A stretch of DNA of 64,000 bases from Cellulosimicrobium cellulans (lineage in GTDB: Bacteria > Actinomycetota > Actinomycetes > Actinomycetales > Cellulomonadaceae). The notes beneath the pieces are model-generated. The model was not told the origin of the DNA. It was given only the letters and a program-made list of their open reading frames with translations, and searched no databases. Both the position numbers and the translations under genes were made by a program. The stretch is taken from contig NZ_JAFBCN010000001.1 of NCBI RefSeq assembly GCF_016907755.1, positions 2,108,001 to 2,172,000 of the forward strand, written 5' to 3'. Below, in pieces: positions 17,851-26,646 of the stretch (positions within the stretch are counted from its first letter, which is position 1; each line of letters opens with the position of its first letter).

Positions 17851-19628
17851 CAGCGGCGTTCGGCGCCGCCCGCGAGACCAGCGCGCGCGAGACGATCCGT
17901 AGGGTCGCCGGGTACTACCGCCCGTACCGGGTCGCGTTCATCGTCTCGATCCTGATCGTGCTCGCCGACGCGACGACGGCGGTCCTGTCGCCGCTCGTGG
18001 TGCGGGTGATGGTGGACGAGGGTCTGCTCGGCGAGGACCGGCGCGCGCTCATGCTGGGGTGCCTCGCGTTCGTCGTCATCGGGGCGCTCACGGCGGGGTT
18101 GTGGATCGCGCAGCACCGGCTGACCAATCGGGCGGGCCTTGCGGTGGTGCGTCGCATCCGCGGCGAGATCTTCGAACGGCTGCAGCGGCTGCCCGTCACG
18201 TTCTTCACCGGTGCCTCGGGTGCGGAGGTGCAGACCCGCGTGACCAGCGACCTGGGCAACGTGAGCGACACCATCGCGTTCACGGCTCAGCGCGCCGTGG
18301 GCGCGGGCTCGCTCGTGCTCGGCTACGGCGTCGCGATGTTCCTCCTCGACTGGCGTCTGGCGACCGGCATGGTCCTGGGGGTGCTGGTGCTGGCGTGGGT
18401 GAACCACCGTTCCGCCGAGCGTCAGCGCAGGCATGCGGACACGGTGCAGGCCGCGACGTCGGCGATGATGCACGAGGCGTTCGAGAGCCTGTCCTTCGGC
18501 GGAGTGGTCCTCGGTCGCACGCTCAAGGTGTGGGGGGAACAGCGCCGCAGGTTCGAGCTGGTGTCAGCGGTCGTGGCGGAGGAGGAGACACGGCAGCGCA
18601 ACCGTCTGATCCGGATGCGGGCGTTGATGCAGTTCGCGTTCTCCCTCCTGATCCCGCTGATCTACTGGTACGGCGGCGTCGGCGGTTCCGGCTTTACCGT
18701 AGGTACCGCGATCAGCTTCGTCATCCTCGCGACGTCGCTGTCCTACCCGGTCGGGGAGATCCTCGGGCTGGGAACGGAAGGCAGGGTGGCGCTGGCGAGC
18801 TTCGACCGCGTGTGGCAGATCCTCGACCTCGAGCCCCTGGTCAGCCTTCCGGAAGCCCATGACCACCACGCCGGAGGACCTGTCGGGGTCGTCGCGCGCA
18901 GCGTGTCGTTCGTCCACGACGGCGCGAGCGCGGCGGCGCTCGTGGACGTCGACGTGGACATCGCCCCTGGCGAGCGCGTCTTCGTCGTCGGGGCGACCGG
19001 CAGCGGCAAGTCGACGCTCGGGCAGGTGCTCGCTGGACTGCTCGAACCGACCTCCGGCCGAGTCGAGTTCCGCGCCGGCCTGCGCGCGGTGGACGTCGCG
19101 ACACTCGTGCCGCAGGAGCCCGTTCTCCTCAACGCGTCGATCCGCGTCAACCTCGCCGTCTCCCGCTCGTCCGTCACGGAGGAAGAGATGTGCGATGTGC
19201 TCGCGATGCTCTCGCTGACCCACCTGGTCGACCGCTCGTCGGAGGGCCTCGACGCGACGGTGGGTGAGGGTGGGAAGCAGCTGTCCGGTGGCGAACGTCA
19301 GCGCCTCGCGCTGGCACGGGCGTTTCTCGCCGAGGCGCCGGTCATCGTCCTGGACGAGGTCACCTCCGCGCTCGACTGGCGGACGACCAAGCAGGTGAGC
19401 GCCGCGCTGGACGCGTTGCACGGGTCGCGGACCCTGGTCCTGATCACCCACCGGCTCGCCGGCATCAGGAACGACGACGTCGTGCTCGTCATGGACGAGG
19501 GACGGGTGGCCGAACAGGGCACTCGGGCGGACCTGGTCCGCCGCGACGGCCACTTCGCCGCTCTGGTTCGGGCGAGCACCGTGAGCGGCGAGCGAACGGA
19601 GAACGAGCATGTCGACGCGCTCGCGTGA
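17847..19628 (+). CDS. ABC transporter, fused permease and ATPase (putative RiPP exporter)
   Basis: A 593-aa half-transporter with an exporter-type membrane domain of about six helices (residues about 25-310) and a C-terminal ATPase domain: Walker A GATGSGKST (about 382-390), Q-loop VPQEPVLL (about 422), signature LSGGERQR (about 478) and Walker B VIVLDEVTSALD (about 497). No N-terminal C39 peptidase domain, so it cannot trim a double-glycine leader. It begins with GTG overlapping the glycosyltransferase stop (GTGA) and overlaps the next gene by 20 nt. It most likely exports the mature product and may give self-resistance. Confidence 0.88.
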   Translation: MTAAFGAARETSARETIRRVAGYYRPYRVAFIVSILIVLADATTAVLSPLVVRVMVDEGLLGEDRRALMLGCLAFVVIGALTAGLWIAQHRLTNRAGLAVVRRIRGEIFERLQRLPVTFFTGASGAEVQTRVTSDLGNVSDTIAFTAQRAVGAGSLVLGYGVAMFLLDWRLATGMVLGVLVLAWVNHRSAERQRRHADTVQAATSAMMHEAFESLSFGGVVLGRTLKVWGEQRRRFELVSAVVAEEETRQRNRLIRMRALMQFAFSLLIPLIYWYGGVGGSGFTVGTAISFVILATSLSYPVGEILGLGTEGRVALASFDRVWQILDLEPLVSLPEAHDHHAGGPVGVVARSVSFVHDGASAAALVDVDVDIAPGERVFVVGATGSGKSTLGQVLAGLLEPTSGRVEFRAGLRAVDVATLVPQEPVLLNASIRVNLAVSRSSVTEEEMCDVLAMLSLTHLVDRSSEGLDATVGEGGKQLSGGERQRLALARAFLAEAPVIVLDEVTSALDWRTTKQVSAALDALHGSRTLVLITHRLAGIRNDDVVLVMDEGRVAEQGTRADLVRRDGHFAALVRASTVSGERTENEHVDALA

Positions 19629-20730
19629 GTCGGACGACGGCGTCGACCTGGCGCTGGCCGTCATGGCCCACCCGACTCGGCTGGACCGCGCACACGCGCT
19701 CGCACGCCGGTTCGACACGCTGAACGCGTACGTCGTGGTCGACGACGCACCGCCCGGCCAGGGTTCCGCCGCCCGCACCGCCCAGCGGGTATGGGCTTCC
19801 CGGCCCGTCGACGCCTCACACCTGGTGGTGCTCCAGGACGACGCCGAGCCGTGCACAGGCCTTGCCGAGCGAGTCCGGGAGATCGCGACGACCTGTCGTG
19901 AACAGCCCGTCTGCCTCATGTCGGAATGGGCGTCCGCGTCCTCGAACCTCGTCCGCTTCGCAGCCTGGACCGGACAACGCTTCGTGGAGAATCCCGATGC
20001 CTGGGTGTCCCAGGTGGGGATCGTGCTTCCGGCCGTCGTCGCGGACGCCGCCGCCGTCGCCTCGCTCGACGTGCCGCAAGACGACGTCGTCCTGGCGCGG
20101 GTCGTGCGCGAGCTCGGCGTCACCCCGCTGATCGCCGTGCCCAACCTGGTCGAGCACGCCTCTCTCCCGAGCCTGGTCGGCAACACCTTCCAGGGCTCAC
20201 GGCGGTCCGCCCTCTTCGGCCCGGCTCCGGCGTCGTTCGGCGATGCGGGTCCGGCCCGGTTCGACCGCGTACCGGTCATGTCACGCACGGCCGGAGTCCC
20301 CTTCTACCTGACTCGTGGCTCCGACGGAGGCCTGCGTCCCTGCACGATCCGCGAAGCGTTCGCAGAGCGACCCCGCATCCTGGCGCAGCTCGCCGAGACC
20401 GCACGCACTCAGGGCCGGACTCTCCACCGGACCCGCGATCTCCCAGTGACCACCGCTGCCCATGCCCTGTTGCTCGCGACGCTCAGCGGGTTCGAGGTCG
20501 GCCAGACGGCGGACCGCGACACCGGGACTTCCGGAGGGGGGATCCCGGGAGGGGCGAACGGCGAGGTGGCGCTGGAGACGCTCGCCGCCGGCGTCGTCGA
20601 GGGTCATCGGCCCACCGGTCCACGGGCGGCGCCCGACGAGCTCGTCGTCCCGGTACGGGACGCCTTTCTCGAGGGCCTCGACCTCGGTCGGGCGATCGGG
20701 CCCCCCGAGGGTGGCGCTCGAACGGGCTGA
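19609..20730 (+). CDS. putative GT-A-type glycosyltransferase-like protein of the RiPP cluster
   Basis: A 373-aa soluble protein with no firm family assignment. The N-terminal half looks like a nucleotide-diphospho-sugar transferase fold: LALAVMAHPTRLDRAHALARR, YVVVDD, then HLVVLQDDAEPCTG (about residues 66-79), where QDDAE is placed like the DxD metal/nucleotide motif. Similar QDDA proteins occur in actinobacterial and phage genomes. The last 120 residues look unrelated, with low-complexity stretches. It overlaps the exporter gene by 20 nt, so it is the last gene of the operon. A second sugar-transfer step or precursor binding are both possible. Confidence 0.55.
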   Translation: MSTRSRESDDGVDLALAVMAHPTRLDRAHALARRFDTLNAYVVVDDAPPGQGSAARTAQRVWASRPVDASHLVVLQDDAEPCTGLAERVREIATTCREQPVCLMSEWASASSNLVRFAAWTGQRFVENPDAWVSQVGIVLPAVVADAAAVASLDVPQDDVVLARVVRELGVTPLIAVPNLVEHASLPSLVGNTFQGSRRSALFGPAPASFGDAGPARFDRVPVMSRTAGVPFYLTRGSDGGLRPCTIREAFAERPRILAQLAETARTQGRTLHRTRDLPVTTAAHALLLATLSGFEVGQTADRDTGTSGGGIPGGANGEVALETLAAGVVEGHRPTGPRAAPDELVVPVRDAFLEGLDLGRAIGPPEGGARTG

Positions 20731-20896
20731 GTCGGCTCGGGCTGCTTCATGTCGGGTTCCCCGTGGTCGGAAGGTGTAGCCGGGATGCCGGACGCGCCGC
20801 GCAGAAGGCCCGCGCGACCCCGGCCGGGCGCCGACAGGGGCGGCGAGGCGCTCTCGGGGCAGGCAGGCCCGGTTCGCGCTCCCATGACCCGGTGCC

Positions 20897-22165
20897 TCAA
20901 CGACCGGCAGGGCTCCCCGGCACCGCTCCGCGGGCTGTTCGCGGGTGCGGTGTCGTGCCGAGGCGAGCAAGACGCGCCACCGCCTCGCGGAGCACGTCCT
21001 CGCGCTTGACGAAGGTGAACCGCACGCGAGGGGCCAGCGCGCGGGCCGTCGTCGACCCCGGCGTGCAGAACGCGCTCACGGGGACCGCGACGACGCCCGC
21101 GAGGGCGGGCAGGTCGCGGCACAGGGCGGTGCCGTCCTCGAAGCCGAGCGGGGCGCCGTCGGCGACGACGAAGTACGTGCCCTGCGGCACGACGACGTCG
21201 AACCCGGCGCGGACGAGCCCCGCACACAGCAGGTCCCGACGCGCGGCGAGGGAGTCGGCGAGCGCGCGCGGCGTCTCGTCGTCGGACAGGGCGTCGGCGA
21301 TCGCGGGCTGGAACGGCGCGCCCGACGTGTAGGTGAGGAACTGCTTGACCGTGCGCACCGCGGTGACGAGCTGCTCCGGCCCGTGCAGCCAGCCGATCTT
21401 CCAGCCGGTGAACGAGAACGTCTTGCCGGCCGAGGAGATCGTGATCGTGCGCTGCCGCATCCCGGGCAGTGTCGCGATCGGCACGTGCCGGGCGTCGTCG
21501 AACGTGAGGTGCTCGTAGACCTCGTCCGTGACGACGACCGCGTCGTGACGGCGCGCGACGGCGGCGATCGCGTCGAGCTCGTCGAGGTCGAGGACCGTGC
21601 CCGTGGGGTTGTGGGGCGAGTTCACGAGGATCAGCCGCGTGCGGTCCGTGACCGCGGCGCGCAGGGCGTCGAGGTCGAGCCGGAAGCGGTCCGGGCCCGC
21701 CACGAGCGGGACGGTGACGTGGTTCGCGCCCGCGAGCGCGATGCACGCCGCATGCGCGTCGTAGAACGGCTCGAGCGTCACGACGTCGTCGCCCGGGCCG
21801 GCCAGCGCGAGGATCGTCGCGGCGAGGGCCTCCGTCGCGCCCGTCGTCACGAGGACCTCGGTCTCCGGGTCGGGGTCCAGCCCGTAGTGCCGGTACTGGT
21901 GGCTCGCGACGGCGTTGCGCAGCTCGAGGATGCCCGGACCCGGCGGGTACTGGTTGTGGCCCTCCTCGATCGCCCGGATCGCGGAGTGCTTGACCGTCGC
22001 CGGGCCGTCGACGTCCGGGAATCCCTGCCCCAGGTTGATCGCGCCCGTACGGTGCGCGAGCGCCGTCATCTCGGCGAAGATCGTCGCCGCGACCGCGCCG
22101 TCCGCGCCGAGGAGGCCGGTGGCACGGGCGGCGGCCTGCCAGCGGCCGGGCGGGAGGTCGGTCAT
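20897..22165 (-). CDS. PLP-dependent class I/II aminotransferase
   Basis: A 422-aa fold-type I aminotransferase of the aspartate/kynurenine-oxoglutarate group, resembling actinobacterial N-succinyldiaminopimelate aminotransferase-like proteins. Motifs: INLGQGFPDVDGP near the N-terminus, TTGATEAL (phosphate binding), VNSPHNPTGTV, DEVYEHL and the PLP-binding lysine in SSAGKTFSFTGWKIGW. The exact substrate is uncertain. The ATG is preceded by TAGGGT (22172-22177, minus strand) at 6 nt, indicating leaderless transcription. It is divergent from the Tad locus and convergent with the RiPP operon; the 166 nt between it and the RiPP operon contain no gene that I can see. Confidence 0.88.
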   Translation of the reverse strand: MTDLPPGRWQAAARATGLLGADGAVAATIFAEMTALAHRTGAINLGQGFPDVDGPATVKHSAIRAIEEGHNQYPPGPGILELRNAVASHQYRHYGLDPDPETEVLVTTGATEALAATILALAGPGDDVVTLEPFYDAHAACIALAGANHVTVPLVAGPDRFRLDLDALRAAVTDRTRLILVNSPHNPTGTVLDLDELDAIAAVARRHDAVVVTDEVYEHLTFDDARHVPIATLPGMRQRTITISSAGKTFSFTGWKIGWLHGPEQLVTAVRTVKQFLTYTSGAPFQPAIADALSDDETPRALADSLAARRDLLCAGLVRAGFDVVVPQGTYFVVADGAPLGFEDGTALCRDLPALAGVVAVPVSAFCTPGSTTARALAPRVRFTFVKREDVLREAVARLARLGTTPHPRTARGAVPGSPAGR

Positions 22166-22365
22166 GGCCCGACCCTAGCCGTGTCCGCGCCCACGATGTG
22201 GGACGCCGCGGCCGGGTTCCCGGCGGGCGCGCGCCGTCATCCCGAGGCTCCCGGGTCCGCTGTCCACAGGGCACTCCCGCGGGGCCCGTCGATGCCCTAC
22301 TCTCTCGGTCAGGTCTTTCCGGTCCGGCGGGGCAGCCGGCCAGCAGAGCAGGGGGAATGCTCGAC

Positions 22366-23664
22366 ATGTCTACGGACACGCACGCCGTCGGCGTGCTCGA
22401 GGGCGAGGTGCGCGAGCTCGTCCGGCGGCGCGGGGTGGACCCCGTGCGCGACCGCGCGGCGGTCGACGAGCTCGTCCGCGAGGCGGTCGCCGACTACGAG
22501 ACGCGGAGCGCGCTCGGGGCCGTCGCGCCGCTCGCCGACCCGACGGCCGCCGGTCGCGCGGTGGTCGACTCCGTGGCGGGCCTCGGACCGCTCCAGCCCT
22601 ACCTCGACGACCCGGAGATCGAGGAGGTCTGGATCAACGCGCCCTCCCAGGTCTTCGTCGCGCGGGGCGGCCGGTCCGAGCTCACGACGACGATCCTCAC
22701 CGCGGAGCAGGTGCGGGACCTCGTCGAGCAGATGCTGCGCTCGTCCGGCCGCCGGCTGGACCTGTCGAGCCCTTTCGTCGACGCCTCGCTGCCCGGCGGC
22801 GAGCGGCTCCACGTGGTCATCCCTGACGTCACGCGAAACAGCTGGGCGGTCAACATCCGCAAGCACGTCGTCCGCGCGTCGCACCTCGACGACCTCGTCC
22901 GGCTCGGCTCGCTCACCCCGCAGGCGGCGTCGTTCCTCGACGCCTCGGTCCGTGCCGGGCTGAACATCCTCGTCGCGGGCGCCACGCAGGCGGGCAAGAC
23001 GACGATGCTCAACGCCCTCGCGGGCTCGGTCCCGCCCACGCAGCGCGTCGTCACGTGCGAGGAGGTGTTCGAGCTCCGGTTCGCCGTACGGGACGTGGTC
23101 TCCATGCAGTGTCGGCAGCCGAGCCTCGAGGGGACCGGCGAGATCCCGCTGCGCCGCCTGGTCAAGGAGGCGCTGCGCATGCGCCCCGACCGGATCGTCA
23201 TCGGGGAGGTCCGCGAGGCGGAGAGCTTCGACCTCCTCGTGGCCCTCAACGCCGGCATCCCCGGGATGTGCACGCTGCACGCCAACTCGGCCCGCGAGGC
23301 GATCACCAAGATGTGCACGCTGCCGCTGCTCGCCGGCGAGAACGTCTCGGACCGCTTCGTGGTCCCCACCGTCGCGTCCTCGATCGACCTGGTCGTCCAT
23401 CTCGGCGTCGACGTCGACGGGCGGCGCGTCGTGCGCGAGGTCCTGGGGGTCACGGGGCGGGTCGAGCAGGGCGTGGTGGAGGCGGCGGAGATCTTCGTCC
23501 GGACCGGGGACCGGCTGGTGCGGGCCGACGGGTTCCCACCGGGCGCGGACCGGTTCGCGCGTGCGGGGATCGACCTGGCGGCCGTGATGCACCCCGAGCG
23601 CTCACGCGTCCCGGCCGCCCCGGCGGGTGCTTCGGCGAGCACGACGTGGTCGGGGGCGAGCTGA
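22366..23664 (+). CDS. tadA: TadA/CpaF-family type II secretion ATPase
   Basis: A 432-aa cytosolic hexameric ATPase expected to power assembly of a Tad/Flp-type pilus. The core shows the Walker A variant GATQAGKTTML (about residues 204-214), the acidic Walker B-region RPDRIVIGEVREAE and the histidine box CTLHANSAREA. ATGs at 22357 and 22366 are in frame; 22366 is chosen because GGGGGA (22351-22356) is properly spaced for it. TACTCT at 22298-22303 could be the -10 box of the pilus operon. The next gene starts one base after the stop. Confidence 0.92.
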   Translation: MSTDTHAVGVLEGEVRELVRRRGVDPVRDRAAVDELVREAVADYETRSALGAVAPLADPTAAGRAVVDSVAGLGPLQPYLDDPEIEEVWINAPSQVFVARGGRSELTTTILTAEQVRDLVEQMLRSSGRRLDLSSPFVDASLPGGERLHVVIPDVTRNSWAVNIRKHVVRASHLDDLVRLGSLTPQAASFLDASVRAGLNILVAGATQAGKTTMLNALAGSVPPTQRVVTCEEVFELRFAVRDVVSMQCRQPSLEGTGEIPLRRLVKEALRMRPDRIVIGEVREAESFDLLVALNAGIPGMCTLHANSAREAITKMCTLPLLAGENVSDRFVVPTVASSIDLVVHLGVDVDGRRVVREVLGVTGRVEQGVVEAAEIFVRTGDRLVRADGFPPGADRFARAGIDLAAVMHPERSRVPAAPAGASASTTWSGAS

Positions 23665-23665
23665 C

Positions 23666-24526
23666 GTGGGCGTCGTCGTGGGGTTCCTGCTCGGCGCGGG
23701 CCTGTTCTGCGTGTGGTGGTCGTTCTGGGCGCCGGGCCCGCGCCAGGAGCGCCGTGCGGACGGCTGGACGGCACGCACCCAGGACCTCCTCGTGCAAGCG
23801 GGTGCACCGTCCGTGACGCCGGGCGCGCTGGTGGCGACGAGCGTGGGCGTGGGGCTCGTGGTCCTCCTCGTCGCGACGGTCCTCGCCGGGTCGGTCACGA
23901 TCGCCACCTGCTTCGGTGCGATCGCCGCGTCGCTGCCGGTGCTCCTCGTGCGCTCCCGCGCCCGACGCCGCAGGGCCCGGTTGCGCGACGTGTGGCCGGA
24001 GGTGCTGGACCACCTCGCCTCCGGCGTCCGCGCGGGCCTGTCGCTCCCCGAGGCCGTCGGTCAGCTGGGCGAGCGTGGCCCGGCGGAGCTGCGGGAGCCG
24101 TTCACCCGGTTCGCGGTGGACTACCGCGCGTCAGGGCGCTTCGGAGACTGTCTGGACCGTCTCAAGGAACGGCTCGCGGACCCGGTGGCCGACCGCATCG
24201 TGGAGGCGCTCCGACTGACGCGCGACGTCGGCGGCACGGACCTGGGGCGGCTCCTGCGCACCCTCTCGACGTTCCTGCGCGAGGACGCGAGGACGCGCGG
24301 CGAGCTCGAGGCGCGCCAGTCCTGGACGGTCAACGGCGCGCGGCTCGCCGTCGCGGGCCCCTGGGTGGTGCTCGGCTTCCTGGCGACCCGGCCCGAGACC
24401 GCGGCGGCGTACAACTCGCTCGCGGGGGCGCTCGTCCTCGGCGTCGGCGCGGCCTGCTCCGCCGCGGCGTACCAGCTCATGCTGCGGATCGGGCGACTGC
24501 CCGAGGAGGAGAGGGTGCTCCGATGA
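23666..24526 (+). CDS. tadB: TadB-family pilus assembly membrane protein
   Basis: A 286-aa type II secretion system F-domain protein. Two N-terminal hydrophobic segments are followed by a cytosolic helical domain with WPEVLDHLASGVRAGLSLPEA (the GspF/TadB signature) and two C-terminal membrane segments. With TadC it forms the inner-membrane platform on which TadA acts. The GTG start (VGVVVGFLLG) lies one base after the tadA stop. The last four bases overlap the tadC start (ATGA). Confidence 0.9.
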   Translation: MGVVVGFLLGAGLFCVWWSFWAPGPRQERRADGWTARTQDLLVQAGAPSVTPGALVATSVGVGLVVLLVATVLAGSVTIATCFGAIAASLPVLLVRSRARRRRARLRDVWPEVLDHLASGVRAGLSLPEAVGQLGERGPAELREPFTRFAVDYRASGRFGDCLDRLKERLADPVADRIVEALRLTRDVGGTDLGRLLRTLSTFLREDARTRGELEARQSWTVNGARLAVAGPWVVLGFLATRPETAAAYNSLAGALVLGVGAACSAAAYQLMLRIGRLPEEERVLR

Positions 24527-25464
24527 ACGCGCTCGACGTGTCGTTGACGGGAGCCGCGATCGGCGGGCTCGGTGCGGTGGGGCTGCTGCTCGTCGTCGCG
24601 GGCGTCCGCGGCCGCGCGATCCGGCTCGACGAGCGCCTTGCGCCCTACCTGCGGACGCACGACCGCACGTCGGTGCTCCTCCGCGACCAGCCGACCCGGA
24701 CGCCGTTCCCGACGGTCGAGCGCCTGGTCGCCCCGGTGCTCGCCGACGCCGGCCGGGCGCTCGAGCGGCTCGGCTCCACGTCCGCCGACGTCCGCCGCCG
24801 GCTCGATCGCGCGGGCCGACGCCAGAGCGTGGAGCAGTTCCGTGCCCGCCAGCTCGTGTGGGGCGTCGTCGGGCTCGCGCTGGGCACGTTCGTCGCTGTG
24901 GTCCTCGCCGCGACGCGAGGCTCGTCCGTCGTGCTGCTCGTGCTGCTCGCGCTGCTGTGCGGGGTGGGAGGCATCCTCGCCTGCGACCACGCCCTGACGC
25001 GCGCCGTGCGACGCCGCGAGGAACGCATGCTCGCGGAGTTCCCGACCGTCGCGGAACTGCTCGCCCTCGCGGTCAACGCCGGCGAGGGCCCGGTGGCGGC
25101 GCTCGAACGGGTCGCGTCGACGGCCCGCGGAGAGCTCTCGGACGAGCTGCGCACGACCCTCGCGTCCGTGCGGTCGGGCACGCCGCTCGCCCGGGCGCTC
25201 GAGCAGCTCGCCGACCGGACGGGTCTGCCGAGCCTGACCCGCTTCGCGGAGGGGGTTGCCGTCGCCGTTGAGCGCGGGACGCCGCTCGCCGACGTCCTGC
25301 GCGCCCAGGCGCAGGACGTGCGCGAGTCCGGGCGCCGCGCGCTCATGGAGGCGGGCGGCAAGAAGGAGGTGGCGATGATGATCCCGGTCGTCTTCCTCAT
25401 CCTCCCGGTGACGGTGGTCTTCGCCGTCTATCCGTCCCTGGCCACGCTGCGGCTCGGGTTCTGA
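24523..25464 (+). CDS. tadC: TadC-family pilus assembly membrane protein
   Basis: A 313-aa second GspF-type platform protein. It has an N-terminal membrane helix, a central pair of helices (LVWGVVGLALGTFVAVVLA and VVLLVLLALLCGVGGILA), the cytosolic domain with FPTVAELLALAVNAGEGPVAAL, the KKEVAMMIPVVFLILPVTVVF end helix typical of TadC, and a short tail. The ATG overlaps the tadB stop. Membrane topology and partner are as for TadB. Confidence 0.9.
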   Translation: MNALDVSLTGAAIGGLGAVGLLLVVAGVRGRAIRLDERLAPYLRTHDRTSVLLRDQPTRTPFPTVERLVAPVLADAGRALERLGSTSADVRRRLDRAGRRQSVEQFRARQLVWGVVGLALGTFVAVVLAATRGSSVVLLVLLALLCGVGGILACDHALTRAVRRREERMLAEFPTVAELLALAVNAGEGPVAALERVASTARGELSDELRTTLASVRSGTPLARALEQLADRTGLPSLTRFAEGVAVAVERGTPLADVLRAQAQDVRESGRRALMEAGGKKEVAMMIPVVFLILPVTVVFAVYPSLATLRLGF

Positions 25465-25545
25465 ACGGCGGCTCCCCCCGGGCGTGCCCGGGACCCGCAC
25501 GGCTCACAGACGACACGACAGACGACGGACGAACGAGGGGGAACC

Positions 25546-25761
25546 ATGCAGGGGTGGGGTCTTAGGACGCAGGGTGCACGGCGAGCGGCGCGCGAGGCGC
25601 TGGGACGCCTGGTGCGAGGAGACGCGGAACGGGGCGACGTCCCGGGGTGGGTCCTCATCACCCTGATGACGGCGGGTCTGGTCATCGCACTGTGGGCCGT
25701 CGCCGGGCCGGCGCTGACCCAGGCCTTCAGCAACGCGATCTCGAGCGTGGGGGCGCCCTGA
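25546..25761 (+). CDS. small Flp-like pilin candidate
   Basis: A 71-aa protein with a basic N-terminal stretch, then ERGDVPGWVLITLMTAGLVIALWAV-type sequence containing a single hydrophobic helix and a short hydrophilic tail. Size, position after tadC and helix placement fit a Flp pilin. The usual prepilin cleavage context (Gly followed by Glu at +5 and Tyr at +6) is not apparent: the residues after the candidate glycine are D-V-P-G-W. It may be processed differently or act as a minor subunit. It follows tadC by 81 nt, with a GAGGGGGAACC ribosome site before the ATG. Confidence 0.65.
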   Translation: MQGWGLRTQGARRAAREALGRLVRGDAERGDVPGWVLITLMTAGLVIALWAVAGPALTQAFSNAISSVGAP

Positions 25762-25762
25762 G

Positions 25763-26170
25763 GTGGCGCACGGAGACGGTCTCGGCCCGGCGTCGGAAGA
25801 TCGTGAGCGCGGGTCCGCGGTGGTCGACTTCACCCTCGTGTCCGTCCTGGTGCTCGTGCTGTTCCTCGGTGTCGTCCAGGTGGCGCTCGCGGTCCACGTG
25901 CGGGCGACGCTGGTGGACTGCGCCGCGGAGGGCGCTCGGGTCGCCGGGCGCGCCGACCGCGGCCCGCAGGACGGGGCTGCCCGGACGCGCGACCTGATCA
26001 CGGCCGCGCTCTCGTCCCGCTATGCCCAGGACGTCGTGGCACGGCAGGCGGTCGTCGACGGTCTCCCCGTCGTCGAGGTGACGGTCTCGGCGCCGCTCCC
26101 CGTGGTGGGCCTGCTCGGTCCTGCGGGCGTGGTGACCGTCGACGGGCACGCGCTCGAGGAGGCACCGTGA
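25763..26170 (+). CDS. TadE-like pseudopilin
   Basis: A 135-aa protein with the TadE-like N-terminus ERGSAVVDFTLVSVLVLVLFLGV: a short hydrophilic lead, a processing-type G-S-A, then one long hydrophobic helix. The rest is a predicted extracytoplasmic domain. TadE-like minor pilins take part in Tad pilus assembly. The GTG start lies one base after the stop of the pilin gene, and its stop overlaps the next start by four bases (GTGA). Confidence 0.8.
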   Translation: MAHGDGLGPASEDRERGSAVVDFTLVSVLVLVLFLGVVQVALAVHVRATLVDCAAEGARVAGRADRGPQDGAARTRDLITAALSSRYAQDVVARQAVVDGLPVVEVTVSAPLPVVGLLGPAGVVTVDGHALEEAP

Positions 26171-26646
26171 CCCGCAGGGTGCGGACGGTGCTCGCTCGCC
26201 TCACCGGGGGTGGGCAGCGGGCGGAGCGGGGGAGCGCCGTCGTGGAGTTCCTGGGCGTCGCGTTCGTGCTGCTGCTGCCGGTGCTGTACCTCGTGCTGAC
26301 GGTCGGGCGGCTGCAAGCGGCCACGTTCGCGGTCGAGGGTGCCTCGCGCGAGGCGGCGCGGGCGTTCGTGACCGCGCAGACCGCGGACGACGGCGGGCGG
26401 CTCGCCGCGGCCGCGGTCAGGCTCGCGCTCGACGACCAGGGCTTTCGGCCCGGGACCGACGTGCTGACGATCTCCTGCTCCGCCACACCCTGCCTCGAGC
26501 CCGGGGGCGAGGTGGTCGCGCGGGTGAAGTTCGAGGTGCCCCTGCCGCTCGTCCCGTCGTTCGTCCGGGCGGCCGTGCCCCTCGCGGTCCCGGTCGAGGC
26601 GCAGCACGTCGCGTCGGTCGACGAGTACGCCGCGAGGCGGCCGTGA
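26167..26646 (+). CDS. TadE-like minor pilin (TadF position)
   Basis: A 159-aa protein with ERGSAVVEFLGVAFVLLLPVLYLVL, again the TadE-like motif including the glutamate expected at the +5 type position. It is followed by a soluble domain containing two close cysteines (SCSATPC, about residues 99-105) that could form a disulfide outside the cell. It overlaps both neighbours by a few bases, so the three small genes are probably translated as a coupled set. Confidence 0.8.
   Translation: MTRRVRTVLARLTGGGQRAERGSAVVEFLGVAFVLLLPVLYLVLTVGRLQAATFAVEGASREAARAFVTAQTADDGGRLAAAAVRLALDDQGFRPGTDVLTISCSATPCLEPGGEVVARVKFEVPLPLVPSFVRAAVPLAVPVEAQHVASVDEYAARRP

Noticed and set aside
20731-20896. LanC or immunity gene after the RiPP operon
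   Set aside because: The 166-nt gap has no long frame or cyclase motif, and the next gene is a convergent aminotransferase.
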